A DNA stretch of 64,000 nt from Bacillota bacterium. Lineage in GTDB: Bacteria; Bacillota; Bacilli; Paenibacillales; UBA4045. Made by a program: the position numbers and the translations under genes. The notes below the pieces were generated by a model. It was given only the letters and a program-made list of their open reading frames with translations, had not been told where the DNA came from and ran no database searches. The stretch lies in NCBI GenBank assembly GCA_023441055.1, contig JAEZQY010000053.1:62001-126000 (forward strand), in the 5' to 3' direction. Positions 1-10,593 of this stretch are shown piece by piece; position 1 is the stretch's first letter, and each line of letters opens with the position of its first letter.

Positions 1-147
1 CTGATCATGTATTCAGAGAGGCGGATCGCTTCCTCCATATCATTGAACAATTCGAGGCGCATCTACACAGTCTAGACCAAACGCCTTAGCAATAGTTACG
101 TACACCAAACGTAAGAAGCGATGGAGCAGCTCCACCGCTTCTACTTG
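1..147 (-). pseudogene. Unrecognised coding remnant at the left edge
   Basis: On the minus strand one frame runs open from a stop at 148-150 for about 28 codons (VEAVELLHRFLRLVY...). A second frame then reads protein-like to the edge (MRLELFNDMEEAIRLSEY). The switch near position 62 suggests a frameshifted fragment, or the 3' end of a gene whose remainder lies beyond the window. I do not recognise the family, and it could also be chance. Confidence 0.2.
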
Positions 148-156
148 TTATAGGAT

Positions 157-1320
157 TCAACCAATCTTCGCGTACGCTTCACGCGCGTCATACTTATGCG
201 TACGAACAACCTGCCCGAAGCTAGTCAGCAATTGGTTGAAGATCGCGTCCCAAGACTGGGACAACGCGTACTTCCGTGCCTGTTCACCTAATAAGGATCG
301 CAAATCGCCATCTGATAGAAGCCTCGATGTTTGCTTCAGGAAATCAGCTGTACACTTGGCTTCACATAGGTAACCGTTCATTCCATGGGCGATCAGATTC
401 TGCACGCCTCCGGCTCTTGCACCGATCACAGGTAAGCCGGAAGCCATCGCTTCGAGCACCACATTCCCGAATGTCTCTGTCGCCGATGGGAATAAGAACA
501 GATCGCTGCTCGCATACACCTCTGACAGCTCTTCCCCTTCCATGAATCCAGCGAAGGTTACTTGTGGCGGGTCAGCCTCCGAGAGTCTCTTCAATAACGG
601 ACCATCTCCCACAATGAGCAGATGCGCCTGTTCCTTGATCGTGTCAGGCAGCTGTCTGAACGTCTCCAGCGCAAGCTGAACATCCTTCTCCGGTGCAATC
701 CGGCCGACATAGAGTATGACATGCTTCTCTCGAATGCCGAATCTCTCCCTGACCGAGCTGGATCGTTTGGCAGGTGAATACGCTACACAGTTGACGCCTC
801 TGCCCCACACCTCAATCTCGCGATGAATCCCTTGGCTTAGCAGCTTCTCCTTCGTACTTGGAGATGGAACGTAGACGCGCTCGGCGGCCGCATGAAACCA
901 GGTCATATAACGCATGACGAACCGCTTCAGGAAGGGCAGATTATAATAGTCGAGGTAATCATCGAAGTGTGTATGGTAAGAGGCAACAATCGGGATATGA
1001 TGCTTCTTCCCATAATGCAGGCCGAATAGTCCTAGATTGAATGGAGTAGCAATATGAATCAACGTAGGTTGAAAGGCGGTCAGTCTCTGCTTGATCAACA
1101 TCGGATTCGGGATAGCTAGCCGGCACTCTGGATATAGAAGGAATGGAATGCTCGTGAAGCGTTCCACATGGGGGATTGCCGGCACTGGTGTGCGGCTCTC
1201 CGGTATGAATAACTGATAGTCGATCCCTTCGCGTTCCAGGTAATCCGTATATCGCTTCAGTGTTCGTGCCACGCCTTTGATTTCCGGCGCATAGGTGTCT
1301 GAGAAGATTGCGATTCGCAA
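157..1320 (-). CDS. Glycosyltransferase family 4 (GT-B fold)
   Basis: A cytoplasmic or membrane-associated retaining glycosyltransferase of about 387 residues, the usual GT4 length. The N-terminal half opens with RIAIFSDTYAPEIKGVART, the acceptor-side Rossmann start of GT4 enzymes. The C-terminal half has the donor-binding signature VLYVGRIAPEKDV and the E-x7-E motif region ETFGNVVLEAMASGLPVIG. It resembles MgtA/PimB-like enzymes that build diacylglycerol glycolipids or cell-surface glycans; the acceptor cannot be read from sequence. I chose the TTG at 1318-1320 because an AGGAGGGAG ribosome binding site sits just upstream of it, whereas an ATG 42 bases further out has none. It appears monocistronic. 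Confidence 0.85.
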   Translation of the reverse strand: MRIAIFSDTYAPEIKGVARTLKRYTDYLEREGIDYQLFIPESRTPVPAIPHVERFTSIPFLLYPECRLAIPNPMLIKQRLTAFQPTLIHIATPFNLGLFGLHYGKKHHIPIVASYHTHFDDYLDYYNLPFLKRFVMRYMTWFHAAAERVYVPSPSTKEKLLSQGIHREIEVWGRGVNCVAYSPAKRSSSVRERFGIREKHVILYVGRIAPEKDVQLALETFRQLPDTIKEQAHLLIVGDGPLLKRLSEADPPQVTFAGFMEGEELSEVYASSDLFLFPSATETFGNVVLEAMASGLPVIGARAGGVQNLIAHGMNGYLCEAKCTADFLKQTSRLLSDGDLRSLLGEQARKYALSQSWDAIFNQLLTSFGQVVRTHKYDAREAYAKIG

Positions 1321-1613
1321 CTGAACTCCCTCCTGTCTGGTGATGGCTATTGTGGTCCTCATGGTTCCACTACCTTCACAGCGCCAGTATAGTCTCTAGA
1401 CATCATCAGTCTGTTAACTTGATCTATAAAAATTGTTAAGCAAGTGTGGAAGGTCGGGCTGATAATGAGTTGCCGTAAGTGATGCTGGAGATGAGGATGG
1501 GATGCAATGGCGGAGCGTGGACGGTTGAATGACGCGAAGATGCGTATACGGATATGCCTATGTGCACTTAAAATACGCTGAATATACATGACATTGCTTA
1601 AAAAACAAAAATA

Positions 1614-1727
1614 ACGAACCCTCATTCGCTCAAGCGCTCTGCGGGAGAACACTTAAGCGAATGACGGTTCGCTTCTACTGATTTTTACTGATTTTCGCAT
1701 GATTGGCCTGATTTTAGCGAATATGCG
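1614..1727. repeat. Palindromic intergenic repeat, copy A
   Basis: First of two copies of a dispersed element of about 110 bp (the other is at 8004-8108). The 34-bp core at 1627-1660 matches the second copy except at two positions; it holds the loop CTGCGGGAGAACAC flanked by CGCTCAAGCG and TAAGCGA. Outer arms CGAACC and GGTTCG pair to form a long imperfect hairpin. A less conserved tail ends in AGCGAATATGCG. Copy B shares the same order of parts. It has no coding capacity beyond a reading frame created by the repeat itself. Confidence 0.75.
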
Positions 1728-1784
1728 CGGTTACTACTTACGTTCAGCTGGTCTGGGGAACCCTAATTGTTGTCACAGTTGCGG

Positions 1785-1960
1785 TTTGTATGATTTTTCA
1801 CACAAGTATCGTATTACCGGCAACATTTTAGGGGATTTGTACGATTTTTCGTACAAATCAAGCGTTTCACACTACTCCATCTGCTGTATTGTATGAATTT
1901 TCATACAATACAGCAATTCATGCGGCTATTGTGACCTCTTTGTACGATAAATCATACAAA
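1785..1960. repeat. Array of four short AT-rich palindromes
   Basis: Four hairpins follow one another: 1785-1806, 1834-1859, 1882-1915 and 1939-1960. Arms are variants of TTTGTAYGA. The second has a perfect 11-bp stem and the third a perfect 15-bp stem, each around a four-base AT loop. Start-to-start distances are about 49, 48 and 57 bp. None is followed by a clear U-tract, so they do not look like ordinary terminators. The gap lies between the convergent-free 5' end of the GT4 gene and the 3' end of the DUF6081-like gene. Confidence 0.8.
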
Positions 1961-2053
1961 TCCTGTGCTTGCTTCGCTCAAGCGCTGCAGCACACCGAGA
2001 GGAAGTCCCGTCGTCGCAAGCCGATAACATATCCATCTGACCAGCAGCGATTT

Positions 2054-2785
2054 CTACTCTTCGCTGACCGTAATTTTAATCGGTGACCATTCCCCGATGA
2101 CGGTCTGTCCGTGAACGGAGACGCTGCCCTCGGGAGATAAATCCTTCTCCGTCATAATGCCTAGCGCAACGATGAACTGGTTAAACTTCACCGGAATGTT
2201 CTTCTCCCTGCGCACTTCCTCGCCATTCACATAGAATACCGCTTCATCATTGCCACGGTGGTACGTGATCTTGTAGGTGTTGAATTCGCGCGCATGGAAG
2301 TTCTCGCTCTCCTTAAAGATACAGAAGTACTTGGTCTTATCCGTCTGCGGCACCTGCACACCTGGGAACTGCAAGACCGCATATACACTGGCATACTTAT
2401 CATTCCCAGCGAAGAAATCCAAGGCCCCTCCGGTTGTAAAATCAAGCAAATTGAGCGATACATATCCGTCATACAGATCTCCAGGCGCAGTATCCTTGCT
2501 GCGCGCGCGAATCTGCAGCTCGAAGCTGATCTCGCCTGCTTCAGGCACTTCTACCGGCTTCGCTGAGTAGTACATATGCTTGGCATTATCAAGAATCTGT
2601 ACGTGATCATGGCTGCGGCTAAGAGGTGCCCTGACATACAGGATGCCATTGCGTACGATTACCACTGCTTCTGGCTCCCTGTATTCCCAGAACGTTCCGT
2701 CCTGTAACGGGAATCCACCCATCCGCCAGACTTGTCCCTCATTCAGAATCGTATCGAAATCGCCCAATATAAATTCCTTCGTCAT
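2054..2785 (-). CDS. DUF6081-like beta-rich protein
   Basis: A soluble protein of 243 residues with no signal peptide or membrane segment. It begins MTKEFILGDFDTILNEG and is rich in beta-strand-like segments and aromatic residues, ending in a motif around VIGEWSPIKITV. The pattern resembles the DUF6081 family (concanavalin-like, unknown function) found in Bacillales and actinomycetes; this assignment is from memory and tentative. A GAGGAG ribosome binding site precedes the ATG by about 12 bases. It is followed 48 bp upstream by the prenyltransferase gene on the same strand, so the two could share a transcript, but nothing links their functions. Confidence 0.6.
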   Translation of the reverse strand: MTKEFILGDFDTILNEGQVWRMGGFPLQDGTFWEYREPEAVVIVRNGILYVRAPLSRSHDHVQILDNAKHMYYSAKPVEVPEAGEISFELQIRARSKDTAPGDLYDGYVSLNLLDFTTGGALDFFAGNDKYASVYAVLQFPGVQVPQTDKTKYFCIFKESENFHAREFNTYKITYHRGNDEAVFYVNGEEVRREKNIPVKFNQFIVALGIMTEKDLSPEGSVSVHGQTVIGEWSPIKITVSEE

Positions 2786-2832
2786 GTTCGTCTATGTCTC
2801 CTCATCTATAGGAATTAATTAAGTTGGCATCA

Positions 2833-3753
2833 TTATAACACACTATAAATAAGTAAGCTAAGTACAATCAATGTGCCACATCGAACAGAAGCTTGCTGAG
2901 AGGCTTTCATTAAGGTCAGATACGCGGGTGACGGATTAACTTCCTTCAATTCACGATAGACACGGATGAACGGTATTGCAGTGAAGAGCGCAGCGAGCGC
3001 ATACCAAGGCAGCACCTGCAGCACTACACATAGAACGACGCAGCTATAAGCGATTACACATAGCAAGCGAGAAAATTTAAGCGCTCGCTTCTCGCCCCAC
3101 ACGACAACCAAGGTGCGCTTGCCTGCCTGCTGATCCGCCTGCCAATGAAGGAAGTGATGATTGAATAAGAGCAATGTCGTCAATAACCCTACCGGCAAGG
3201 AAATAAGCAGAGCCTGCCAGGACAAGTCAACCGTCTGTACATAATAGGCGCCGAGCACTGGCAGGACGCCGAATGACAGCACAATTGCGATCTCGCTGTA
3301 GCCCTTGCCCCGATAGCCATACTTAACGGGCGGCGCAACGTAGAAGTAAGCCAGCAAGCCGCCTAATGCACCGAGGATCAATGCCCACCAGCCTGTCAGT
3401 ATCGACAACAGGATACCGCTGAGTACACCGACTGCGAGTAGACTCCAAGTGACAGCAGCGAACAGCTTCTCAGCGATCATGCCGCCCGTCAACGAGCCTG
3501 AATTGGTAGATACCGTTGCCGCAGTCTCCTTCGCAGCCTGATCCACCCCATTGCGGTAATCCCATAGATCATTGACCATATTAGAGAATAGATGCGCAGC
3601 AAGTGCGCCAATTAGTGTTAATAAGAACAACCACGGACGGAATATGCCCTCCCATGCGTACGCGCTAACCCCTCCCAGAATGACCGGAATCGCCATAACA
3701 GGCAACACGCGAAACCGGGATGCCTTCTTCCACAGCAGCCACTTCTCTCTCAT
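2833..3753 (-). CDS. UbiA-family prenyltransferase (MenA-like)
   Basis: An integral membrane prenyltransferase of about 306 residues with eight or nine hydrophobic helices. The first Asp-rich motif NDLWDYRNGVDQ binds diphosphate through magnesium, and the second conserved loop contains DQQAGKRTLVVVWG. Family members attach a polyprenyl chain to an aromatic acceptor; the layout is closest to 1,4-dihydroxy-2-naphthoate polyprenyltransferase (menaquinone synthesis). No other menaquinone gene is nearby, so the acceptor is uncertain. I placed the start at the ATG ending at 3753 (MREKWLLW) because TAGGAGAG lies 7-8 bases upstream; the longer upstream frame has no such site. Confidence 0.8.
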   Translation of the reverse strand: MREKWLLWKKASRFRVLPVMAIPVILGGVSAYAWEGIFRPWLFLLTLIGALAAHLFSNMVNDLWDYRNGVDQAAKETAATVSTNSGSLTGGMIAEKLFAAVTWSLLAVGVLSGILLSILTGWWALILGALGGLLAYFYVAPPVKYGYRGKGYSEIAIVLSFGVLPVLGAYYVQTVDLSWQALLISLPVGLLTTLLLFNHHFLHWQADQQAGKRTLVVVWGEKRALKFSRLLCVIAYSCVVLCVVLQVLPWYALAALFTAIPFIRVYRELKEVNPSPAYLTLMKASQQASVRCGTLIVLSLLIYSVL

Positions 3754-3851
3754 TTCTGTCTCTCCTATCCCATAACTGTATTCAAGCAGCCTTATTCTAG
3801 GATAGCGCAAGTCGTATGAAGTTTCAGCAATTAATTAATGGCACACGAATA

Positions 3852-3920
3852 ACCCCCGATGATCGTATGATCGCGTAAGGTGACTTCACACCATAAGCAT
3901 CATAGTCGATCATCGGGGGT
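3852..3920 (-). terminator. Long-loop inverted repeat after the fucose operon
   Basis: Perfect 14-bp arms ACCCCCGATGATCG (3852-3865) and their complement (3907-3920) flank a 41-base loop, starting 15 bp after the kinase stop codon. This is the likely transcription end of the fuc operon, although no strong U-tract follows. It could work in both directions. Confidence 0.55.
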
Positions 3921-3934
3921 ATCCTAAACTTCAT

Positions 3935-5425
3935 CTACACGAATGCTTCGAACCGTTCATACGCAGCTGCCCAATCTAGTGAAGCATTCGGCTTATACGT
4001 TGTAATCGGGAATGATCGGGCGACCAATTGACGAGCCTCCTGCAGATCGGCACATCTGCCGAGGGCAATCAGCTGCATCAGAACGTTCCCGATCGCGCTT
4101 GCCTCGACCGGCCCAGCCCATACCGGCCGGTTAAGCGCATCAGCCGTGAATTGACATAGCAGCTCATTCTGAATGCCGCCGCCAACCATATGCAGCCCTG
4201 TGAAGGCATTACCCGTCAACCGCTCGGCCTGCCCGATCGCCTGCTTATAGCGCAGCGCCAGGCTTTCCAATATGCAGCGGACAATCTGACCCGGGGTTTC
4301 AGGCACAGGCTGACCGGTCTCCCGGCAGTAATCCTGCACCTTCCCAATCATGCCGCCCGGTCCATAGAATCGCAGGTCATCAGGCTGCAGCAAGCTGCGG
4401 AATGGCTCAGAAGCTTCTGCCTCCTGTACCAGCTGCGGGTAAGAAAGATCACGTCCGTCTTCGTCCCATTCTCGTTTGCATTCCTGCAGAATCCACAGAC
4501 CCATGATGTTCTTGAGCAATTGATAACGGTCTCCAGCCCCACCCTCGTTCGAGAACTCCAGATCCAGCGCCTCCCTGGACAGCACCGGATCGGGCTGCTC
4601 GGTTCCTAGCAGCGACCATGTCCCGCATACGAGATAACAGAACGTCCCTGCATCGGCCGGGATCGCGACAACAGCCGACTCCGTATCATGCGTCGCCACC
4701 GCCACGCTCGTTACTGGTGGAATGCCCATCTCTTCGCAAACCTCCTGCGATAACGAGGCCAGCAACGTGCCAGGCCGCACAACATCCAGGAATAGATCAG
4801 ACGGAATACCAAGACGGTCCATCAATTCCTTATTCCACTCATTCTTCACAGGATGATAGAGCTGCGTCGTAGTCGCCATCGTGTACTCGCAGTATGGCTT
4901 GCCGGTCAATAGGAATACGAGCAGATCCGGCGTAAGCAGCAGCGTCTCCGCGATCGTAAGCTTCGGCGAGTCTGCCTTCCTCATCGCATACAATTGATAG
5001 ATCGTATTGAACGGCATGAATTGCAGGCCGGATTGCGCGAACATTGCTTCCCGCCCGATCAGCTCATTCAGCTCCTCGATCAGTCCTTCCGTCTGCGGAT
5101 CCCTGTAATGATAGGGGTTGCCGATCAGCTCCCCGCCGCGATCCAGCAAGCCGAAGTCAACGCCCCAAGTGTCCACGCCGAAGGTTGCAGGCTGATAGCC
5201 CTCCTGGAATGCCTTGCGGAAGCCAATCTTAAGCTCCTGGAAGATACGCAGAATGTCCCAATGATAATGCTTGCCCACCTGAATGCCGTGATTTGGAAAC
5301 CGATGGATCTCCTCAATACGCAAGTAGGACAGGCCGTCATCGCCGATCTCGTATTGTCCAATAATTGCTCTGCCGCTGCTAGCGCCCAGATCGAAGGCAA
5401 GTACAGTTTCGTTATGCGGGTTCAT
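3935..5425 (-). CDS. FGGY carbohydrate kinase, rhamnulokinase/fuculokinase type
   Basis: A cytoplasmic sugar kinase of 496 residues that phosphorylates a ketose, here most likely L-fuculose at C1. The ATPase fold starts with VLAFDLGASSGRAI (phosphate 1 loop), followed by GVDTWGVDFGLLD (sugar-binding region). HDTESAVVAIP and VGGGIQNELLCQFTADALN mark the second half. By sequence style it is RhaB-like. Its place as third gene after fucose isomerase and fuculose-phosphate aldolase, 18 bp downstream of the latter, argues for use as L-fuculokinase, perhaps also accepting L-rhamnulose. A GGGAGCGGTGAG site precedes the ATG. Confidence 0.85.
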   Translation of the reverse strand: MNPHNETVLAFDLGASSGRAIIGQYEIGDDGLSYLRIEEIHRFPNHGIQVGKHYHWDILRIFQELKIGFRKAFQEGYQPATFGVDTWGVDFGLLDRGGELIGNPYHYRDPQTEGLIEELNELIGREAMFAQSGLQFMPFNTIYQLYAMRKADSPKLTIAETLLLTPDLLVFLLTGKPYCEYTMATTTQLYHPVKNEWNKELMDRLGIPSDLFLDVVRPGTLLASLSQEVCEEMGIPPVTSVAVATHDTESAVVAIPADAGTFCYLVCGTWSLLGTEQPDPVLSREALDLEFSNEGGAGDRYQLLKNIMGLWILQECKREWDEDGRDLSYPQLVQEAEASEPFRSLLQPDDLRFYGPGGMIGKVQDYCRETGQPVPETPGQIVRCILESLALRYKQAIGQAERLTGNAFTGLHMVGGGIQNELLCQFTADALNRPVWAGPVEASAIGNVLMQLIALGRCADLQEARQLVARSFPITTYKPNASLDWAAAYERFEAFV

Positions 5426-5443
5426 TCGCTACTCACCGCTCCC

Positions 5444-6103
5444 TTACTTCATACTCTGCAGCAATTGAATCCGGTAGGCCTCGCTCTCGAGCGAAGCAAT
5501 TTCGTCAACCTCTTCCACTGTTAACAGCTTGGGCTGATTCACAGCCTTGGCGATCAAGTAAATTTTACAACTCTCCTCAATGACCTCCGTGCGGTAATAA
5601 GCCTCGCGCAGATTTCGGCCATGCGTGACCAGACCATGGTTCTCGAGCAGCACCGTGCTCGCTTCATTCACCGTTGCCACATAGGCATCCGCCAGCGCGC
5701 TAGTTGTTGGGAGTACATAAGGAACCCGACCGGTCCGGCCGACGAGCGCAGCCTGATCCGGGAACATAATCGGAAGCTCACGCTCGACGAGCGTGAATGC
5801 GATGCAATATGGCGGGTGCGTGTGCACGATTGCGCCGATACCTGGATTCGCTCGGTAGGCATACAGATGCATGAGCACCTCAGAGGATGGCCGGCGGCTG
5901 CCCTCGGCGATCTCGCCAGTCTCAATATCAACCTCGACCCATTGGTCCGCTGCAATCTCATCCAACGCAAATCCGCTCGGAGAGATGTACATCTTCCCTT
6001 CGCTCTTGGCGCTAATATTGCCGCCAGGGCCCACTACAAGCCGATTCGCTACGGTCTTGGCGGCGTATATGCATAATTCCTCGCGTATATCCTGACTGCT
6101 CAT
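5444..6103 (-). CDS. fucA: L-fuculose-1-phosphate aldolase (class II)
   Basis: Zinc-dependent class II aldolase of about 219 residues that cleaves L-fuculose 1-phosphate into dihydroxyacetone phosphate and L-lactaldehyde. Visible motifs are GPGGNISAK near residue 27, the paired zinc histidines in VHTHPPYCIAF and the third in ENHGLVTHG. The length fits the family (about 215). The upstream frame is longer, but the ATG at 6101-6103 (MSSQDIREEL) has AAGGGGAT at the right distance and starts 13 bp after the isomerase stop, so the extension overlapping fucI is not real. The related RhaD or AraD activities are less likely in this operon. Confidence 0.88.
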   Translation of the reverse strand: MSSQDIREELCIYAAKTVANRLVVGPGGNISAKSEGKMYISPSGFALDEIAADQWVEVDIETGEIAEGSRRPSSEVLMHLYAYRANPGIGAIVHTHPPYCIAFTLVERELPIMFPDQAALVGRTGRVPYVLPTTSALADAYVATVNEASTVLLENHGLVTHGRNLREAYYRTEVIEESCKIYLIAKAVNQPKLLTVEEVDEIASLESEAYRIQLLQSMK

Positions 6104-6116
6104 CGTCTTATCCCCT

Positions 6117-7907
<1,791 letters not shown>

Positions 7908-7941
7908 TGAAATGCCTCCCTACTTGGATTTAAATACTTGA

Positions 7942-7985
7942 GTTACCGATAACCCTAACCTAACATCAGAACTTATTGCTGTCAA
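7942..7985 (-). promoter_or_regulatory. Promoter and operator of the fuc operon
   Basis: On the minus strand a perfect -35 box TTGACA (7980-7985) is spaced 17 bp from a moderate -10 box TAGGTT (7957-7962). Directly downstream, over the expected start site, lies the dyad GTTACCGATAAC (7942-7953), shaped like a LacI-family operator. A repressor bound there would block initiation. No regulator gene adjoins the operon, so the repressor is unknown. Confidence 0.55.
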
Positions 7986-8003
7986 TCCTTTTTCATCAAA
8001 AAA

Positions 8004-8108
8004 GCGAACCGTTGAGCGCTCAAGCGTTCTGCGGGAGAACACATAAGCGACCAATGGTTCGCATATCATCCAATTTACTAATTCTGGCCTAAATAAAGCG
8101 AAAATGCG
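8004..8108. repeat. Palindromic intergenic repeat, copy B
   Basis: Second copy of the element at 1614-1727, same orientation. The core at 8017-8050 keeps CGCTCAAGCG, CTGCGGGAGAACAC and TAAGCGA; outer arms GCGAACC and GGTTCGC pair. It ends 19 bp upstream of the fuc -35 box, so it abuts that promoter. Confidence 0.75.
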
Positions 8109-8181
8109 TGACACTTAAGCGACCTGCCATTCGCACACAGCCATTAACGCACTGCAACTCGCCATAGCACATCCGCTATCG

Positions 8182-8931
8182 TCACGACCGCCTTTTAGCG
8201 CGCAAATCACCGCGTACAAGGAAACCCCCTATTACGAGCATCAGTACGCCAACAGCAGTCGAGCCCCATGGATACAGAAGGGGGAATAACAGAGACGGGT
8301 AATAATGCAGCGTATCCGAGTAATAGCCCATCGCCATCAGTCTTGTACCGGATACCCTGATCAGCCTGACAGCCAGATGGTTCGACGACCGCTCACGATA
8401 ACTGACCTCTTCCTCCCGCCAGCTGCCATCCTCCGCAATATGCAGAATGCGCCATCTCCGATCATCCATGCGGGTGTCATCATCTGTCAGCCGCTGCACA
8501 ACAGCCGCAGTCTTCACATGTTCCACCTGATCGCTGACTTTCAGCACATCCAGCCAAGAGAAGTATCTGCTCCCCCGCTGCCTGTTGGACAGCCACATCT
8601 CCACCGGCTCGCCAATCGCCTCCCCGTTCAACATAATCTGTACGCTTACAATGTCTCCTCCAGGCACGCCTTCCTTGAGATCCCAGTGCGTCTGAGGCGC
8701 GTCGCGCCCCGTGTCCTGCTCCTTGATCTCGATCAGATGACCCTTCCATTCAATGGAGTCTTGATCGATAATATGCGGGAATCCGTCTCTCACATAAGCA
8801 TGATCCACTACATAACGCGACGACACACGAGCATCCGTCCACATCTCCCGGGACATATTGAACATCGGCGGATAGGATACGGCAAGCAACAGCAAGGATA
8901 AGAAGAGTATGATAATGGTCCGTAAGCGCAT
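8182..8931 (-). CDS. Membrane protein of unknown function, two TM segments
   Basis: I do not recognise this 249-residue protein. Residues 5-22 form an N-terminal hydrophobic segment (signal anchor or signal peptide without a clear cleavage site). Residues from about 210 to 238 form a second membrane helix ending in a positively charged tail (RGDLRAKRRS), which places the roughly 185-residue middle domain outside the cell. The middle is charged and contains no motif I can name. It starts 50 bp after the GH3 gene on the same strand, so it may belong to the tail of that operon. AGGGG precedes the ATG. Confidence 0.6.
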   Translation of the reverse strand: MRLRTIIILFLSLLLLAVSYPPMFNMSREMWTDARVSSRYVVDHAYVRDGFPHIIDQDSIEWKGHLIEIKEQDTGRDAPQTHWDLKEGVPGGDIVSVQIMLNGEAIGEPVEMWLSNRQRGSRYFSWLDVLKVSDQVEHVKTAAVVQRLTDDDTRMDDRRWRILHIAEDGSWREEEVSYRERSSNHLAVRLIRVSGTRLMAMGYYSDTLHYYPSLLFPLLYPWGSTAVGVLMLVIGGFLVRGDLRAKRRS

Positions 8932-8980
8932 TCGTTCAACCCCTAGTTGATGATGTTGTCATGATAGCATAAGACGGCTG

Positions 8981-10581
8981 TTAGAGATACACAGGCAGTC
9001 GTCCCTGTGGCTCCCATTCACCTAAGAGCACCTTAGCGGCAGCCCTAAGCATCGCGGGTCGATTCTCATAACAGGCAAGATAGGCATCAAACGCTAGGAA
9101 GTGCTGTACATCATATGGGTTCCGCAGCGCGACTGCGATTATACTAAGTTGTACCCGCTCCAGCTCGTACATGTCTTGCTTCAGCTTCGTCAGCGCCTGG
9201 ATTAGTCGTATCTGACCTTCCGCAAACCCGGCATTATAGGTTGCGAGTACAATCTGTCTGCAAGCTCTGGCCTGAGCGAGAACATCCGCGATTTCCTGAT
9301 CGCTGGGTTCCACGCCGATGATGAGCTCATGCATGCTGTTCAACCCGCGATTCAGCGCACCGCCCAGCGTGAGCTTCTGATCGATGATCTCATCGACTTC
9401 GCTGGATGTGCGAACCTCCGGCCATACGACCAGTGTCGGCCAGTCTCCTCGCAGCGGCAGTACGCCATCAGCTGCATGCACGAGCGTTATCGCATGGTCG
9501 CATACTTCCTGTGCGAACGCGCGATGCCGGTCATTGCCGATATCGGCTGCCTGCAGTCCGGGCCGAGCGGATGATCGGGCATGCTTTATTTTCAATATAC
9601 GTCTCACTGACTCATCGATTCGCGCCTCCATAATTTCACCGGACTTCACCGCATCATAGAGCGCATGCAGCGCTTCCAGTTGTCGATCATAGCGATGGCT
9701 GACCAAGACCAGATCCGCTCCGGCCTGAACAGCCATGACCGCCCCAGGGCCGACACCGACCGTATCCGCGATCGCCTTCATCTCCAGGCAATCCGTCACG
9801 ATCACCCCATTGTAGCCTAATTGCTCTCTCAGCAGCCCGGTCAGCACTTGAGCAGACAAGGTCGCAGGCACCATGGAGGGCTCCAGGGCCGGGAACAGCA
9901 CATGCGCCGTCATAATCGCATCTACGCCTGCCGTGACAGCGTCACGGAATGGAACGAGCTCCAGCTCATTCATCCGCTCCGCGTTATGCGGTACGATAGG
10001 CAGCTCATGATGGGAATCCGTTGCCGTATCGCCATGTCCAGGGAAGTGCTTCGCACATGCGGACACACCGGACGCCTGATAGCCGCGAATCGCCGCAGCG
10101 CCCAGCTCAGCGACGAGCTGCGGATCCTCCCCATAGGAACGCACGCCGATCACGGGATTAGCAGCATTATTGTTCACATCCAGGCACGGCGCGAAGTTCA
10201 GATTGATCCCCAGCGCCGCCAATTCCGCTCCTGAGATGCGCGCGCACTCATAGGCATATGCTGGATTACCTGTCGCGCCGATCGCCATATTGCCGGGCAT
10301 CAGTGCGACATCCTGATCAACTCTCGCGACCATGCCTCCTCCTGATCCACCGCAATGGTCAGCGGCGCCTTGCCGTTCTCCGCACTGATGCTGCGCAGCT
10401 CGTCGGATAACGCTCTAATCTGGCTGCTCGTCTGCACATTACGCCTGAAGTAGATCACACCGCCTACCTGATAGTCACGCAATAGCTGCTTAATCTCCTC
10501 ATTCGGTGTTAATCCGTCGAAGCCACACATGAGCAATTGACCGATCTTCGCCCTCAGACTCCAATCTGACAGATCGTCCAC
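8981..10581 (-). pseudogene. GH3 beta-N-acetylhexosaminidase (NagZ type), frameshifted
   Basis: GH3 enzyme that would remove terminal N-acetylglucosamine from wall or chitin fragments. The first 93 residues (GTG start at 10579-10581, preceded by GGGGAGGTGG) end in the wrong frame after TIAVDQE. The second frame carries GGMVARVDQD, the family signature AKHFPGHGDTATDSHHELP with the Asp-His acid/base dyad, and the nucleophile region VIVTDCLEMKAIAD. The sequence lacks one G near 10334-10344; inserting it, or shifting -1 there, restores exactly the family string QEGGMVAR. Otherwise the gene of about 530 codons is well preserved, so a recent mutation, a sequencing error or programmed slippage are all possible. 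It lies downstream of a CUT1 transporter and YesMN pair. Confidence 0.85.
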
Positions 10582-10593
10582 GCCCCCACCTCC

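Noticed and set aside
1359..1652. Minus-strand reading frame of 97 codons upstream of the GT4 gene
   Set aside because: It runs through repeat copy A, has no ribosome binding site and has arginine-rich, shadow-like composition. Its likeness to the 64-codon frame at 7920-8114 comes from the DNA repeat, not from a protein.
4190..5524. Plus-strand frames opposite the kinase and aldolase genes
   Set aside because: Composition is typical of antisense frames, and the minus-strand genes here are unambiguous.
7920..8114. Minus-strand reading frame of 64 codons before fucI
   Set aside because: It covers the fuc promoter, operator and repeat copy B. There is no ribosome binding site, and the similarity to the frame at 1359-1652 is explained by the repeat.
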